From NCBI GenBank assembly GCA_028292785.1, contig JAQGLQ010000365.1, positions 1 through 9,123 of the forward strand: 9,123 bases of DNA, in the 5' to 3' direction. The position numbers and the translations under genes were made by a program. This DNA is from Noviherbaspirillum sp. (GTDB lineage: Bacteria; Pseudomonadota; Gammaproteobacteria; Burkholderiales; Burkholderiaceae). Below, piece after piece: positions 1 to 6,200 of this stretch. The first letter of the stretch is position 1. Every line of letters starts with the position of its first letter. Below the pieces are notes generated by a model, which saw only the letters and a program-made list of their open reading frames with translations, was not told where the DNA came from and did no database searches.

Positions 1-1
1 A

Positions 2-973
2 CTGATCCGCGACAAGACCAAGGGCTTCACCGGAACGATTTCGGATCTCGGCGGACCGACCGCCAACATGTACCGGCTTGCATGCAAGGACAAGAAGATC
101 GAAGAGTCGTGCCGGCGCCTGTCCTGCGTCTATCCACCCATATGCTCCAACCTCAATCCCGATCACGTCAAGCTCATTCAGCTGTATCGCAAGGCGCGCG
201 CGATTCCCGGCGTGAAGAAGATCCTGGTCAGTTCGGGGTTGCGCTACGACTTGGCGGTACGCTCGCCGGAGTATGTAAAAGAGCTGGTCACGCACCACGT
301 CGGCGGCCTGCTCAAGATTGCGCCGGAACATTCCGAAACCGGCCCCCTGTCGAAGATGATGAAGCCGGGCATGGGTGCGTACCATGAGTTCAAAAAGCTG
401 TTCGACCGCTTCTCGAAGGAGGCGGGCAAGGAGCAATACCTGATCCCGTATTTCATCGCGGCCCACCCCGGCACCACGGATGAAGACATGCTGAACCTGG
501 CGCTGTGGCTGAAGAAGAACAACTTTCGCCTGGATCAGGTGCAGACCTTCCTGCCGACACCGATGGCACTGGCGACGACGATGTATCACACCCGCAAGAA
601 TCCGCTGCACAAGGTCACGCCGGAGTCGGAGGCGGTGGAGACCGTGCGGACCGGTAAAATCCGTCGCCTGCACAAAGCCTTCCTGCGCTATCACGATCCG
701 GCCAATTGGGAAATTCTGCGTGAAGGATTATTGCGCATGGGGCGCTCCGACCTGATCGGCAGCGGCGACCATTGCCTGATACCGCGCCTGGCGCCGACGG
801 CCGCCGCGGCCAAGGCGGAGCTGCGCAAGGAGACGCCAGGCCCGGACCGGCTCGCGAAAAAATTCGGGCAGAACAAGCCGCGTCCCGGCGGCGCCGTCGA
901 GCGCAAGCCATTCAATAGTGGTAATTCCGCGCGCAAGGGCACCGTCAACACCCAACGAAGCGGGCGGAAGTAG
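2..973 (+). CDS. ygiQ: YgiQ family radical SAM protein, C-terminal part (5' end outside window)
   Basis: The frame is open from base 2 to a TAG at 971-973, giving 323 visible residues. Methionine 68 is internal, because the codons before it already encode the family block [19 protein letters not shown]. Other YgiQ/UPF0313 landmarks follow: a cysteine-rich segment (fragment Cys37, Cys42 and Cys48 in [12 protein letters not shown]), [51 protein letters not shown] and [14 protein letters not shown]. The tail is a basic, low-complexity Lys/Arg/Pro stretch. The radical SAM cysteines that bind the 4Fe-4S cluster lie further N-terminal and are not in the window; E. coli YgiQ is about 740 residues, so roughly half is missing. 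The biochemical role of the family is poorly defined. The identification is secure; the function is not. Confidence 0.95.
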   Translation: MIRDKTKGFTGTISDLGGPTANMYRLACKDKKIEESCRRLSCVYPPICSNLNPDHVKLIQLYRKARAIPGVKKILVSSGLRYDLAVRSPEYVKELVTHHVGGLLKIAPEHSETGPLSKMMKPGMGAYHEFKKLFDRFSKEAGKEQYLIPYFIAAHPGTTDEDMLNLALWLKKNNFRLDQVQTFLPTPMALATTMYHTRKNPLHKVTPESEAVETVRTGKIRRLHKAFLRYHDPANWEILREGLLRMGRSDLIGSGDHCLIPRLAPTAAAAKAELRKETPGPDRLAKKFGQNKPRPGGAVERKPFNSGNSARKGTVNTQRSGRK

Positions 974-1070
974 CGCGCCGCCGCGCCATGCGGCAACTGA
1001 AACTCGCTTGATGCATGGCAGTCTAAACTTTCGCGCGGCATCGGAATGGTCGCCGCGCGGAGCAATGACG

Positions 1071-1493
1071 ATGGCGAGGTGCGCGATGCGGCGCGACAGA
1101 GCGATAGCGGTATTGATCCTGCTGCTCGGCCTGACGGCGAGCGGCGTCGCGTGGGCTCGCGGAAATGGGCATCATGGATTCCACAGCCACCCCCACGGCC
1201 ACCACCATGGCCGCTTTCACGACCGCGCTTCGGCCGGCGTTGTGATCGGCGTCCCGCTGTACGGCTATCGCCCCTATCCTGATACGCCGGCCTACGGCTA
1301 TTCCTATCCGCCGGTAGTGGCGGCCCCGTATCCCCCTCCCGTCTATATCGAACGCGGCACCGACCAGACCGACGGAACAGCCTGGCAAGGCGCGGGGTAC
1401 TGGCATTACTGCGCGAACCCGCAGGGTTATTACCCCTATGTGGCTTACTGCCCCGCGGGCTGGCAACTGGTGCCCGCCTACCCACCGCGATAA
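1071..1493 (+). CDS. Exported His-rich, Tyr/Pro-rich small protein
   Basis: This 140-aa protein has a clear signal peptide: arginines, then the hydrophobic run AIAVLILLLGLTASGVAWA, with likely cleavage after AWA. The mature part opens with a histidine-rich stretch (GHHGFHSHPHGHHHGRFH). It continues with repeats rich in Tyr, Pro and Gly (YGYRPYPDTPAYGYSYPP) and ends with a compact motif, YWHYC...YYPYVAYCPAGWQ, whose two cysteines could form a disulfide. Proteobacteria commonly carry exported proteins with this C-terminal pattern, often beside glycine-zipper lipoproteins, as here. Three in-frame ATGs are possible (1065, 1071, 1086). GGAG at 1059-1062 is 8 nt from 1071 and too close to 1065; GAGG at 1076-1079 would serve 1086. 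The histidines suggest metal binding, but this is inference. No enzymatic domain is visible. Confidence 0.75.
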   Translation: MARCAMRRDRAIAVLILLLGLTASGVAWARGNGHHGFHSHPHGHHHGRFHDRASAGVVIGVPLYGYRPYPDTPAYGYSYPPVVAAPYPPPVYIERGTDQTDGTAWQGAGYWHYCANPQGYYPYVAYCPAGWQLVPAYPPR

Positions 1494-1524
1494 GGCCCTC
1501 AGCCAGTGGCCGACTGGAACTCCC

Positions 1525-2010
1525 ATGCCAGTAACTCTCAACGCCTGCCTTGTCCTGGTGATGGCTATTCTGGGTGGATGCACCGTGATGCCGAGCGGAC
1601 CGAGCGTGCTCGTGCTGCCGGGCAGCAGCAAGACTTTCGATGAATTTCGTGGAGATGATTTGGTGTGCCGGCAATTTGCGCAGCAGCAGCTGGAAGGGCA
1701 GACCCCGAATCAGATTGCCGCGAACAGCGGCGTGAGCAGCGCCATCGTCGGCACGCTGCTGGGGGCGGCGGCGGGAGCCGCGTTCGATGGCGGCCGTGGT
1801 AGCGCCGCCGGTGCCGGCGCGGGTCTTGCGCTGGGCGGTCTGGTCGGCTCCGGAACCGCTTATAGTGCGTCGTATGGCGCGCAGCAACGGTATGACTTCG
1901 GCTATCAGCAGTGCATGTATGCTAAGGGACACCGAGTTCCGGTTGCGGCAAGATTTACGTCGTCGCCCTATCCGTCGCCTTATCCGCCACCCGTCATGCC
2001 GGCACGATAA
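1525..2010 (+). CDS. Glycine-zipper family outer-membrane lipoprotein
   Basis: This 161-aa protein begins with a short lipoprotein signal, MPVTLNACLVLVMAILGGC, with lipobox L16-G17-G18-C19. Cys19 is the expected lipidation site. A soluble segment (about 36-68, containing Cys48) precedes a glycine/alanine-rich zipper at about residues 74-110 (VGTLLGAAAGAAFDGG, then AAGAGAGLALGGLVGSG). After this comes an aromatic segment with one cysteine (DFGYQQCMYAKGHRVP) and a Tyr/Pro-rich tail. Glycine zippers of this kind pack helices in or against membranes in Rcs- and SlyB-like lipoproteins; the exact role here is unknown. It starts 31 nt after the His-rich exported protein, so the two are probably co-transcribed. 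The Shine-Dalgarno is weak (GGA upstream). The frame opens further upstream at 1438, but only the 1525 start gives a proper lipobox. Confidence 0.8.
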   Translation: MPVTLNACLVLVMAILGGCTVMPSGPSVLVLPGSSKTFDEFRGDDLVCRQFAQQQLEGQTPNQIAANSGVSSAIVGTLLGAAAGAAFDGGRGSAAGAGAGLALGGLVGSGTAYSASYGAQQRYDFGYQQCMYAKGHRVPVAARFTSSPYPSPYPPPVMPAR

Positions 2011-2013
2011 AAG

Positions 2014-2196
2014 TTATTTCGCAACCTGGCGCAGCAATTCTTCCGTTACGTCGATAATCGACTTCCGTCCGAAATAGGGCCGCACGACCCAAACCGAATC
2101 CACTTGCACGACGATCGCATCCTGTCCCGACAATTTTCTGACCAGAGCAGCGAAAATATCGGCCTTTTCATAACTATTAAATGTTCGCTCGTTCAT
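2014..2196 (-). CDS. Small conserved-looking protein of unknown function (60 aa)
   Basis: I do not recognise the family. The ATG at 2194-2196 is preceded on the minus strand by GGGGAG four bases away, a good ribosome binding site. A TTG four codons upstream is possible but lies before that site. The 60 residues look like a folded alpha-beta-beta-alpha unit: an N-terminal helix (YEKADIFAALVRKL, residues 9-22), two short strands (AIVVQVD and VWVVRPYF, about 27-42), and a C-terminal helix (DVTEELLRQVAK). It has no signal peptide, membrane segment or cysteine, so it is probably cytoplasmic. Its stop codon lies 3 nt from the stop of the convergent glycine-zipper lipoprotein, leaving no room for a separate terminator. 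Small size limits certainty, but the start signal and balanced composition favour a real gene. Confidence 0.65.
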   Translation of the reverse strand: MNERTFNSYEKADIFAALVRKLSGQDAIVVQVDSVWVVRPYFGRKSIIDVTEELLRQVAK

Positions 2197-2555
2197 TTCA
2201 CTCCCCAAAGATAGCTTAGTTACCGTTAGTCACTTTAAGTTCTTTACAGAAACAAAAATAGTGCTAACAAGCAACAGGAAGAAAAATAATTTGCTTTCAG
2301 GCCGCTACGACGCCCGATTAGATAACCTTTTGACCACGATTTTTGACGTTTCGCATGCCGCAGTGATTAATTTTGCAAATTTTGGGCAAGGGAAGAGGCG
2401 AAGCAAGAGGATCGGAGAATTTAGGCCATCCGATGGTTCGGTTTCCCCTCATTCAGACGCGGGGTAATTGCGAAATTGACAGGAACTGACGGGTACTTGT
2501 TCAGTCAACGTTCTTTGCCCACATATCTCTCCATACAACCGAACGCAAGGATCAC
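2197..2555. other. Divergent intergenic region (359 bp), AT-richer than flanks
   Basis: This region separates the 60-aa gene (leftward) from the alcohol dehydrogenase (rightward) and should hold both promoters. It is visibly richer in A and T than the genes around it, especially 2210-2390. On the minus strand, TTGTTA-18-TAAAGA upstream of the 60-aa gene is a weak promoter match. On the plus strand, TTGACG at 2342-2347 and TTGACA at 2476-2481 resemble -35 boxes, but neither has a good -10 at the right distance. A GTG-initiated frame (2261-2467) exists but has no convincing start signal. An imperfect dyad at 2476-2508 is listed separately. Confidence 0.5.
2476..2508. promoter_or_regulatory. Imperfect inverted repeat upstream of the alcohol dehydrogenase
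   Basis: The sequence reads TTGAC-N2-GAAC, a 12-bp centre, then GTTC-N1-GTCAA. The outer arms are TTGAC (2476-2480) and GTCAA (2504-2508); the inner arms are GAAC (2483-2486) and GTTC (2499-2502). The left arm overlaps a consensus TTGACA -35 box. It lies about 50-80 bp before the dehydrogenase start, a sensible place for an operator. The arms differ by one base in their spacing, so it may be chance. No specific regulator can be named. Confidence 0.3.
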
Positions 2556-3623
2556 ATGCTTCCCTCAATAGGCTATGGTGCAACGGACGCCACCAGTCCT
2601 TTGCATCCACTGCGGTTCGAGCGCCGTGAACCCGGACCGCATGATGTGCAGATGGATATCCTGTATTGCGGAGTTTGTCACTCCGATCTGCATACCGCGC
2701 GCGACGAATGGAACAATACCGTCTACCCGGTGGTACCCGGCCACGAAATCATCGGGCGCGTGACCCGCGTTGGCGAGCACGTCACCCGCTTCAAGGAAGG
2801 TGATATCGCCGGGGTCGGCTGCATTGTCGATTCCTGCCAGCGCTGTTCAAGCTGCGCGCAAGGGCTGGAGCAATACTGCGAAAACGGTTTCGTCGGCACG
2901 TATAACGGCGAGGAAATGCACACCGGCGGCATGACCTATGGCGGCTATGCCCTCAACATCGTTGTAAAGGAAAACTTTGTATTGCGCATTCCCGCGAATC
3001 TCGACCCGGCCGCGGCCGCGCCCTTGCTATGCGCGGGTATCACGACGTACTCGCCGCTGCGGCACTGGAAGGTCGGCAAGGGCATGAAGGTAGGCATCGT
3101 CGGCCTCGGCGGATTGGGCCACATGGGAATCAAGCTGGCGCATGCAATGGGTGCGCACGTCGTGCTGTTTACTACCTCGGCGAATAAACGCGCCGACGCA
3201 TTGCGGCTGGGCGCCCATGAGGTCGTCGTCTCCAGAAATGCGGTGGAAATGGCCGCGCATGAAAACAGCTTCGATTTCATCCTGAATACGGTGGCGGCGC
3301 CGCATGATCTCGACGCGTTCCTCATGCTGCTTCGGCGAGAAGGCACGATGACCCTGGTCGGCGCACCGGCCGAACCTCACCCGTCGCCTCAGGTGTTCAA
3401 CTTGATCATGAAGCGCCGGCATCTGGCAGGATCGCTCATCGGCGGGATCGCCGAGACCCAGGAAATGCTCGATTTCTGCGCCCGGCATGGGATCGTGTCG
3501 GATATCGAAGTGATACCGATTCAAAAGATCAACGAGGCGTTCGAAAGGATGTTGAAGAGCGACGTGAAATACCGCTTCGTGATCGATATGGCCTCGCTGC
3601 GCAGCGAGGCGGAAACCGCTTGA
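2556..3623 (+). CDS. yahK: Zinc- and NADP(H)-dependent alcohol dehydrogenase/aldehyde reductase, YahK type
   Basis: This 355-aa medium-chain dehydrogenase belongs to the cinnamyl-alcohol-dehydrogenase-like branch and closely resembles E. coli YahK, which reduces aldehydes with NADPH. Catalytic zinc ligands are visible: Cys41 in GVCHSD, His63-Glu64 in PGHE, and Cys159 in LLCAGITTYSPLRHW. The structural zinc cysteines are Cys94, Cys97, Cys100 and Cys108. The nucleotide-binding loop GLGGLGH (183-189) is followed by FTTSANKR, whose Ser and Lys/Arg are typical of NADP preference. C-terminal family blocks include FDFILNTVAAPHDLD, GTMTLVGAP, SLIGGIAETQEMLDFCA and YRFVID. Length is normal for the family. 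AAGGA (2547-2551) lies four bases before the ATG. It converges with HU and appears monocistronic. The natural substrate is unknown; broad aldehyde detoxification is likely by analogy. Confidence 0.95.
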   Translation: MLPSIGYGATDATSPLHPLRFERREPGPHDVQMDILYCGVCHSDLHTARDEWNNTVYPVVPGHEIIGRVTRVGEHVTRFKEGDIAGVGCIVDSCQRCSSCAQGLEQYCENGFVGTYNGEEMHTGGMTYGGYALNIVVKENFVLRIPANLDPAAAAPLLCAGITTYSPLRHWKVGKGMKVGIVGLGGLGHMGIKLAHAMGAHVVLFTTSANKRADALRLGAHEVVVSRNAVEMAAHENSFDFILNTVAAPHDLDAFLMLLRREGTMTLVGAPAEPHPSPQVFNLIMKRRHLAGSLIGGIAETQEMLDFCARHGIVSDIEVIPIQKINEAFERMLKSDVKYRFVIDMASLRSEAETA

Positions 3624-3656
3624 GTGCTTGCCTGGGATACTTGAAATGCCGGAGTA

Positions 3657-3684
3657 GCGATGAACGCGAGGCGGCGCTCATCGC
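3657..3684. terminator. Hairpin between convergent dehydrogenase and HU genes
   Basis: GCGATGA (3657-3663) pairs with TCATCGC (3678-3684). After one mismatch, CGC (3665-3667) pairs with GCG (3674-3676) around a six-base loop, giving a GC-rich stem of 7+3 bp. It lies between the two convergent stop codons (3623 and 3702) and could form in both transcripts. There is no T-run on either side, so it is not a classic intrinsic terminator. It may mark 3' ends or act with Rho. Confidence 0.4.
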
Positions 3685-3701
3685 GGGGAGGACGCCCTGA
3701 A

Positions 3702-3977
3702 TTACTTGTTCACCGCGTCTTTGAATGCTTTGCCGGCCGAGAATTTGACGGTGGTGGCGGCGGCGATCTTGATTTCTTCGCCGGTGCGCGGGTTGCGGCC
3801 GGTGCGCTCCGCACGCTTGCCCGCTGCGAATGTCCCGAAGCCAACCAGTTGGACCGAATCCCCTTTGGCTACCGCTTTGACGACATTGTCGATGACCGAG
3901 TCGAGTGCTCGCTGTGCTGCTGCTTTGGAGAGATCGCATTCCGCTGCGATCGCGTCGATGAGTTCAGTTTTGTTCAT
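3702..3977 (-). CDS. hupB: HU family DNA-binding protein (HU-beta type)
   Basis: This 91-aa protein is a complete HU/IHF-family nucleoid protein. It bends and compacts DNA as a dimer and assists replication, repair and transcription. It has the helical N-terminal dimerisation half ([25 protein letters not shown]), the core [12 protein letters not shown], the DNA-binding arm with [12 protein letters not shown] including intercalating Pro63, and the ending [15 protein letters not shown]. One difference is IAAAT where close relatives usually have IPAAK. The minus-strand ribosome binding site AAGGA (3988-3984) is six bases from the ATG. The sequence resembles Oxalobacteraceae/Burkholderiales HU-beta more than IHF subunits. 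The gene stands alone, convergent with the dehydrogenase. Family assignment is secure; the hupB symbol is by similarity, since many betaproteobacteria carry several HU copies. Confidence 0.93.
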   Translation of the reverse strand: MNKTELIDAIAAECDLSKAAAQRALDSVIDNVVKAVAKGDSVQLVGFGTFAAGKRAERTGRNPRTGEEIKIAAATTVKFSAGKAFKDAVNK

Positions 3978-4004
3978 ACAACATCCTTATTTGAAAGAGC
4001 TCGG

Positions 4005-4013
4005 ATTCTAGCA
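4005..4013 (-). promoter_or_regulatory. Extended -10 promoter element for HU
   Basis: Read on the minus strand, the sequence is TGC-TAGAAT, an extended -10 (TGnTATAAT, one mismatch). No good -35 is seen 16-18 bp upstream, which fits an extended -10 promoter. A start about 7 nt downstream (near 3998) would give a leader of roughly 20 nt holding the AAGGA site at 3984-3988. Confidence 0.5.
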
Positions 4014-4198
4014 TCAGAGCATTGGTTTCGTGGCTGCGTCTTTACAATCCGATCATACAATTGCAGCCTTGATGAATTTCCGCAACGACAGGAAAGGTTT
4101 GTCTGACCAGGCTACCGATCCGATAAAGCGAACCGATGGTAGCGCCGATTGCGGCGGAACGGCAAGTATCGGAAAACGATTGGAGCGAGCGTGATTTC

Positions 4199-4651
4199 AT
4201 GGAGCGAATCAAATTGAACAACATGTTTCGGCCGGCCATGGCCATCCTGGCCCTTGCCGGCTGCGCGTCGCCGGCCCCGACACCCGATGCGCTGATGACT
4301 TTACCGCAGGAGCGGGTAATCGAGGTTCAGTACGACGCGGCGATTCCGGCGGCGGTCGCATACAAGAACATCCTCGAACGCGCGGGCCGCTGCTGGCAGG
4401 ATCGCTGGCATGTCCTGTTTGCGGAATCCTTCAATTCCAAGGCGGGATCGGCGCGAATGAGCATGAAATATCCGGGATATGGATTCGCACCAAAGGCCAC
4501 TCTCGTGGTGGTCGAGGTAACGCGCGACGGCGAGGCCGGTGCACGGCTTCGCGGCAGGAGCCTTCTCGCGCATGCGGCGTTTGAAAAGGATTTGCAAAAC
4601 CTTCAGCTCTGGGCGGAGGGGAAAACGGCGGAGTGTGCCTGGAGCAGCTAG
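4199..4651 (+). CDS. Small lipoprotein of unknown function
   Basis: This 150-aa protein has a lipoprotein signal: Lys/Arg near the N-terminus, hydrophobic MAILALAGC, and lipobox L19-A20-G21-C22 followed by Ala-Ser-Pro. Without Asp at +2 it should sort to the outer membrane. The mature part has a segment with a helix containing Cys and Trp (AAVAYKNILERAGRCWQDRW), then alternating hydrophobic strands (ATLVVVEVTRD, ARLRGRSLLA), and ends near a second cysteine. Two cysteines remain after lipidation, so a disulfide is possible. I do not recognise the family. An in-frame ATG at 4136 would add 21 polar residues before the signal and has no ribosome binding site. The 4199 start has only a weak GAG-type site. 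Its TAG ends exactly one base before the convergent DUF4124 gene's stop begins. Confidence 0.72.
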   Translation: MERIKLNNMFRPAMAILALAGCASPAPTPDALMTLPQERVIEVQYDAAIPAAVAYKNILERAGRCWQDRWHVLFAESFNSKAGSARMSMKYPGYGFAPKATLVVVEVTRDGEAGARLRGRSLLAHAAFEKDLQNLQLWAEGKTAECAWSS

Positions 4652-5200
4652 TTACCGCAGCCGGTCGCGCTCCGAGACGGCTTTTCTCAATGCGATCTCG
4701 GCTTCCACGATCTGCTGTGCCAGCGCTCTTTGGCGCGCCCGGTAAGCCTCGTTCAATCGCGAGCCTCCGGAGACGTTTCCGGTCCGCTCGCCGGGCAGGG
4801 GTTCGACGCCGGCTTCCTGCCGCTTGCGCGCATCTTCCAGAAGCATCTCTGCGCGAATGACGTCACTGTCTGCGTCGTCGTAGGTTTTTCGCTTGCTCAA
4901 CATCGGAAGGGGCGCCCCCGTTCCGATCGGCGTGCTTTCGGTGCGTGGCACTGTCACAGGCCGGGGACCGGCCTCGGCGGTCCACAGATTTCCCTTTATC
5001 GGCGGATCCACGGTAATGGTCTGATCGAGCTTTCCGCCTTTGAGCACCTTATCCGAATAGACGATGCGGCCGTCGGGAGTCACCTGGCGGTAGATAGTGG
5101 TCACGCCTGCAGACGCAGGCGTACCGGACTGCGCGATAGTGTTTGCGAGCGGCGCGAGCGCTCCCAAAGCGATGACAGGGAAAAACAGAAAGACGTTCAT
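4652..5200 (-). CDS. DUF4124 domain-containing exported protein
   Basis: This 182-aa protein starts with a weakly charged but hydrophobic signal sequence (NVFLFFPVIALGALAPLA), probably cut near Ala23. Residues about 33-55 (TTIYRQVTPDGRIVYSDK) match the DUF4124 pattern, a small beta-domain in many periplasmic or envelope proteins of beta- and gammaproteobacteria with no known activity. A proline/threonine-rich linker (60-105) follows. The C-terminal 45 residues are strongly helical and charged (AYRARQRALAQQIVEAEIALRKAV), compatible with a coiled coil. The start has no obvious Shine-Dalgarno. It is convergent with the 4199 lipoprotein at zero spacing. The 29-aa membrane protein ends 68 nt upstream on the same strand, so read-through from there is possible. 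The partner of the domain is unknown. Confidence 0.85.
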   Translation of the reverse strand: MNVFLFFPVIALGALAPLANTIAQSGTPASAGVTTIYRQVTPDGRIVYSDKVLKGGKLDQTITVDPPIKGNLWTAEAGPRPVTVPRTESTPIGTGAPLPMLSKRKTYDDADSDVIRAEMLLEDARKRQEAGVEPLPGERTGNVSGGSRLNEAYRARQRALAQQIVEAEIALRKAVSERDRLR

Positions 5201-5268
5201 AGCGCAGATTGTTTGCTTCGCGCTTGCAACGCGTTTTGACCGGCATCAATCTGTCACGAAGAACGTTG

Positions 5269-5358
5269 TTATTGATAGGGAATGGCGAATACGCCAATGG
5301 CGACCGAGGCTGCCAAAACAATGAGAAAAGCGATGAATACCGAATCCGCGCGCTCCAT
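5269..5358 (-). CDS. Tiny single-pass membrane protein (29 aa)
   Basis: This gene is short enough to be missed by length cut-offs. On the minus strand a perfect AGGAGG (5370-5365) lies six bases before the ATG (5358-5356), the best ribosome binding site in the window. The frame then encodes 29 residues ending in TAA. After a short charged start (MERAD) come about 20 uninterrupted hydrophobic residues (VFIAFLIVLAASVAIGVFAI, residues 7-26), then Pro-Tyr-Gln. It thus resembles the very small bacterial membrane proteins that attach to larger complexes, such as CydX-like or YnhF-like peptides in size, though I see no sequence match. It precedes the DUF4124 gene by 68 nt. Reality of the gene is likely from the start signal and hydrophobic profile; its function is unknown. 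Confidence 0.65.
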   Translation of the reverse strand: MERADSVFIAFLIVLAASVAIGVFAIPYQ

Positions 5359-5506
5359 GAAATACCTCCTCTTTCAATGTCCAGGCTGCAATGTATCCAT
5401 CTGGCGCGCCCACATCTTGAGCGCAGCCAAGCAAGCCGTATTTCACGCTTTGCTGGGATACCAGAACTTGAATTGCTCGAAGAACCTTGGTCGGATCGGA
5501 AGCCGC

Positions 5507-5701
5507 CTACATCCCGCAGACAGCGCGAGAGTACCAGGTGAAAAATGCCATCATGCTCGCGGACGCCACCATCGCCAGGACGATAACTGCAAAGATGCCT
5601 GCTACCGGCAGATCGGGATCCCGGTAAGTCCTCCTGCGACGACGACGTATGCGCCGGTCCGGCAGCACTCGTCTGTCAACAAAATTTTCGTTGGAGTCCA
5701 T
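5507..5701 (-). CDS. Small single-pass membrane protein with polybasic N-terminus (64 aa)
   Basis: The 64-aa product has two parts. The N-terminal 30 residues are very basic, with repeated Asp-Arg-Arg (VDRRVLPDRRIRRRRRRTY) including six consecutive arginines at 19-24. A single hydrophobic segment follows (about residues 32-57, LPVAGIFAVIVLAMVASASM, then MAFFTWYS) and a short tail with one cysteine. By the positive-inside rule the arginine-rich end should face the cytoplasm, where it could bind lipid headgroups, nucleic acid or an acidic partner. The ribosome binding site is only modest (GAG about 7 nt upstream). It lies between the 74-aa and 29-aa membrane genes on the same strand, 148 nt before the latter. 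I do not recognise a family. The clean topology argues for a real gene; the weak start signal keeps confidence moderate. Confidence 0.55.
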   Translation of the reverse strand: MDSNENFVDRRVLPDRRIRRRRRRTYRDPDLPVAGIFAVIVLAMVASASMMAFFTWYSRAVCGM

Positions 5702-5846
5702 TTTCGTTCTCAGTTACCTGACCGAGAGTCACGGGAAACAGCCGGTTTCTCCGACTTCATGCTGAAGTTCGTCCCAAGAGCACCAGCAACGCGCATCAGG
5801 CGCAAATGTTGCTGAATGCATTGCGCTTGCTTAAAAGCAATAATTA

Positions 5847-5878
5847 ATCATATCAGAATCCGTGTTTCCATTGATCAA
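5847..5878 (-). promoter_or_regulatory. Possible extended -10 promoter for the 64-aa membrane gene
   Basis: On the minus strand TGA-TATGAT (5855-5847) fits an extended -10. TTGATC (5878-5873) lies 20 bp upstream, longer than ideal. A transcript from here would have a leader of about 140 nt before the ATG at 5701. The surrounding 5820-5890 is locally AT-rich, as expected of a promoter. This is a weak call without a measured start. Confidence 0.3.
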
Positions 5879-5944
5879 ACTCATAATGAAAAACAACAGA
5901 TCTGATGAGGAATCTTCCGGGAAAAATGCGAGCCGACATTCATC

Positions 5945-6169
5945 TCATTTGGAAGGGGTGTGGCTTCGGACCTTCATCATGGAGGATTTGACGAAGGAAG
6001 ACAGAGAATAGATGAATGATGACGCCAGATATGCTGCAATCCACGCGGGCAGCCACCCAAACCAGTAACTGAACAGGAGGCCGAACTGTATGTAGCAAAA
6101 ACAATAAGCTGTGAAGAAGGCTCCTACGGCTGCACTCAGCGCGATCGAGGTACTGGATGACATAGGCAT
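5945..6169 (-). CDS. Small two-pass membrane protein (74 aa)
   Basis: The ATG at 6169-6167 follows GAGG on the minus strand with a spacing of seven bases. The frame extends further upstream to an ATG at 6226, but that start has no ribosome binding site and would add a polar lysine-rich lead. The 74 residues contain two hydrophobic segments (about 9-35 and 40-59) joined by a short aromatic turn (YWFGWLP), and end in a basic tail (KSSMMKVRSHTPSK). The first segment is rich in Phe, Tyr and Cys (FFTAYCFCYIQFG). A helical hairpin with both ends in the cytoplasm is likely. No family is recognised. It is the first of three small membrane genes on this strand and has an FNR/CRP-like dyad 35 bp before its start. 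Confidence 0.62.
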   Translation of the reverse strand: MPMSSSTSIALSAAVGAFFTAYCFCYIQFGLLFSYWFGWLPAWIAAYLASSFIYSLSSFVKSSMMKVRSHTPSK

Positions 6170-6200
6170 GAGATGTCCTCTGGCATGAACTTTTGACGAT

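Noticed and set aside
691..1932. A 413-codon open frame on the minus strand across the ygiQ end and the two envelope genes
   Set aside because: Its product is low-complexity and arginine/alanine/serine-rich, as typical of the antisense of GC-rich genes. It overlaps three well-supported plus-strand genes and has no motif.
2261..2467. GTG- or TTG-started plus-strand frame of up to 68 codons in the intergenic region
   Set aside because: AGGAAG lies eight bases before an in-frame TTG at 2291, but the AT-rich start, rare initiation codons and unremarkable peptide give too little support.
5827..5840. Short inverted repeat TTGCT-N4-AGCAA upstream of the 64-aa gene
   Set aside because: Only five pairs, no T-run, and within an AT-rich promoter-like stretch; too weak to call a terminator or operator.
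5886..6011. A 41-codon plus-strand frame (MKNNRSDEESSG...) overlapping the 74-aa gene
   Set aside because: No ribosome binding site, polar and featureless, and antisense to the end of a better-supported membrane gene.
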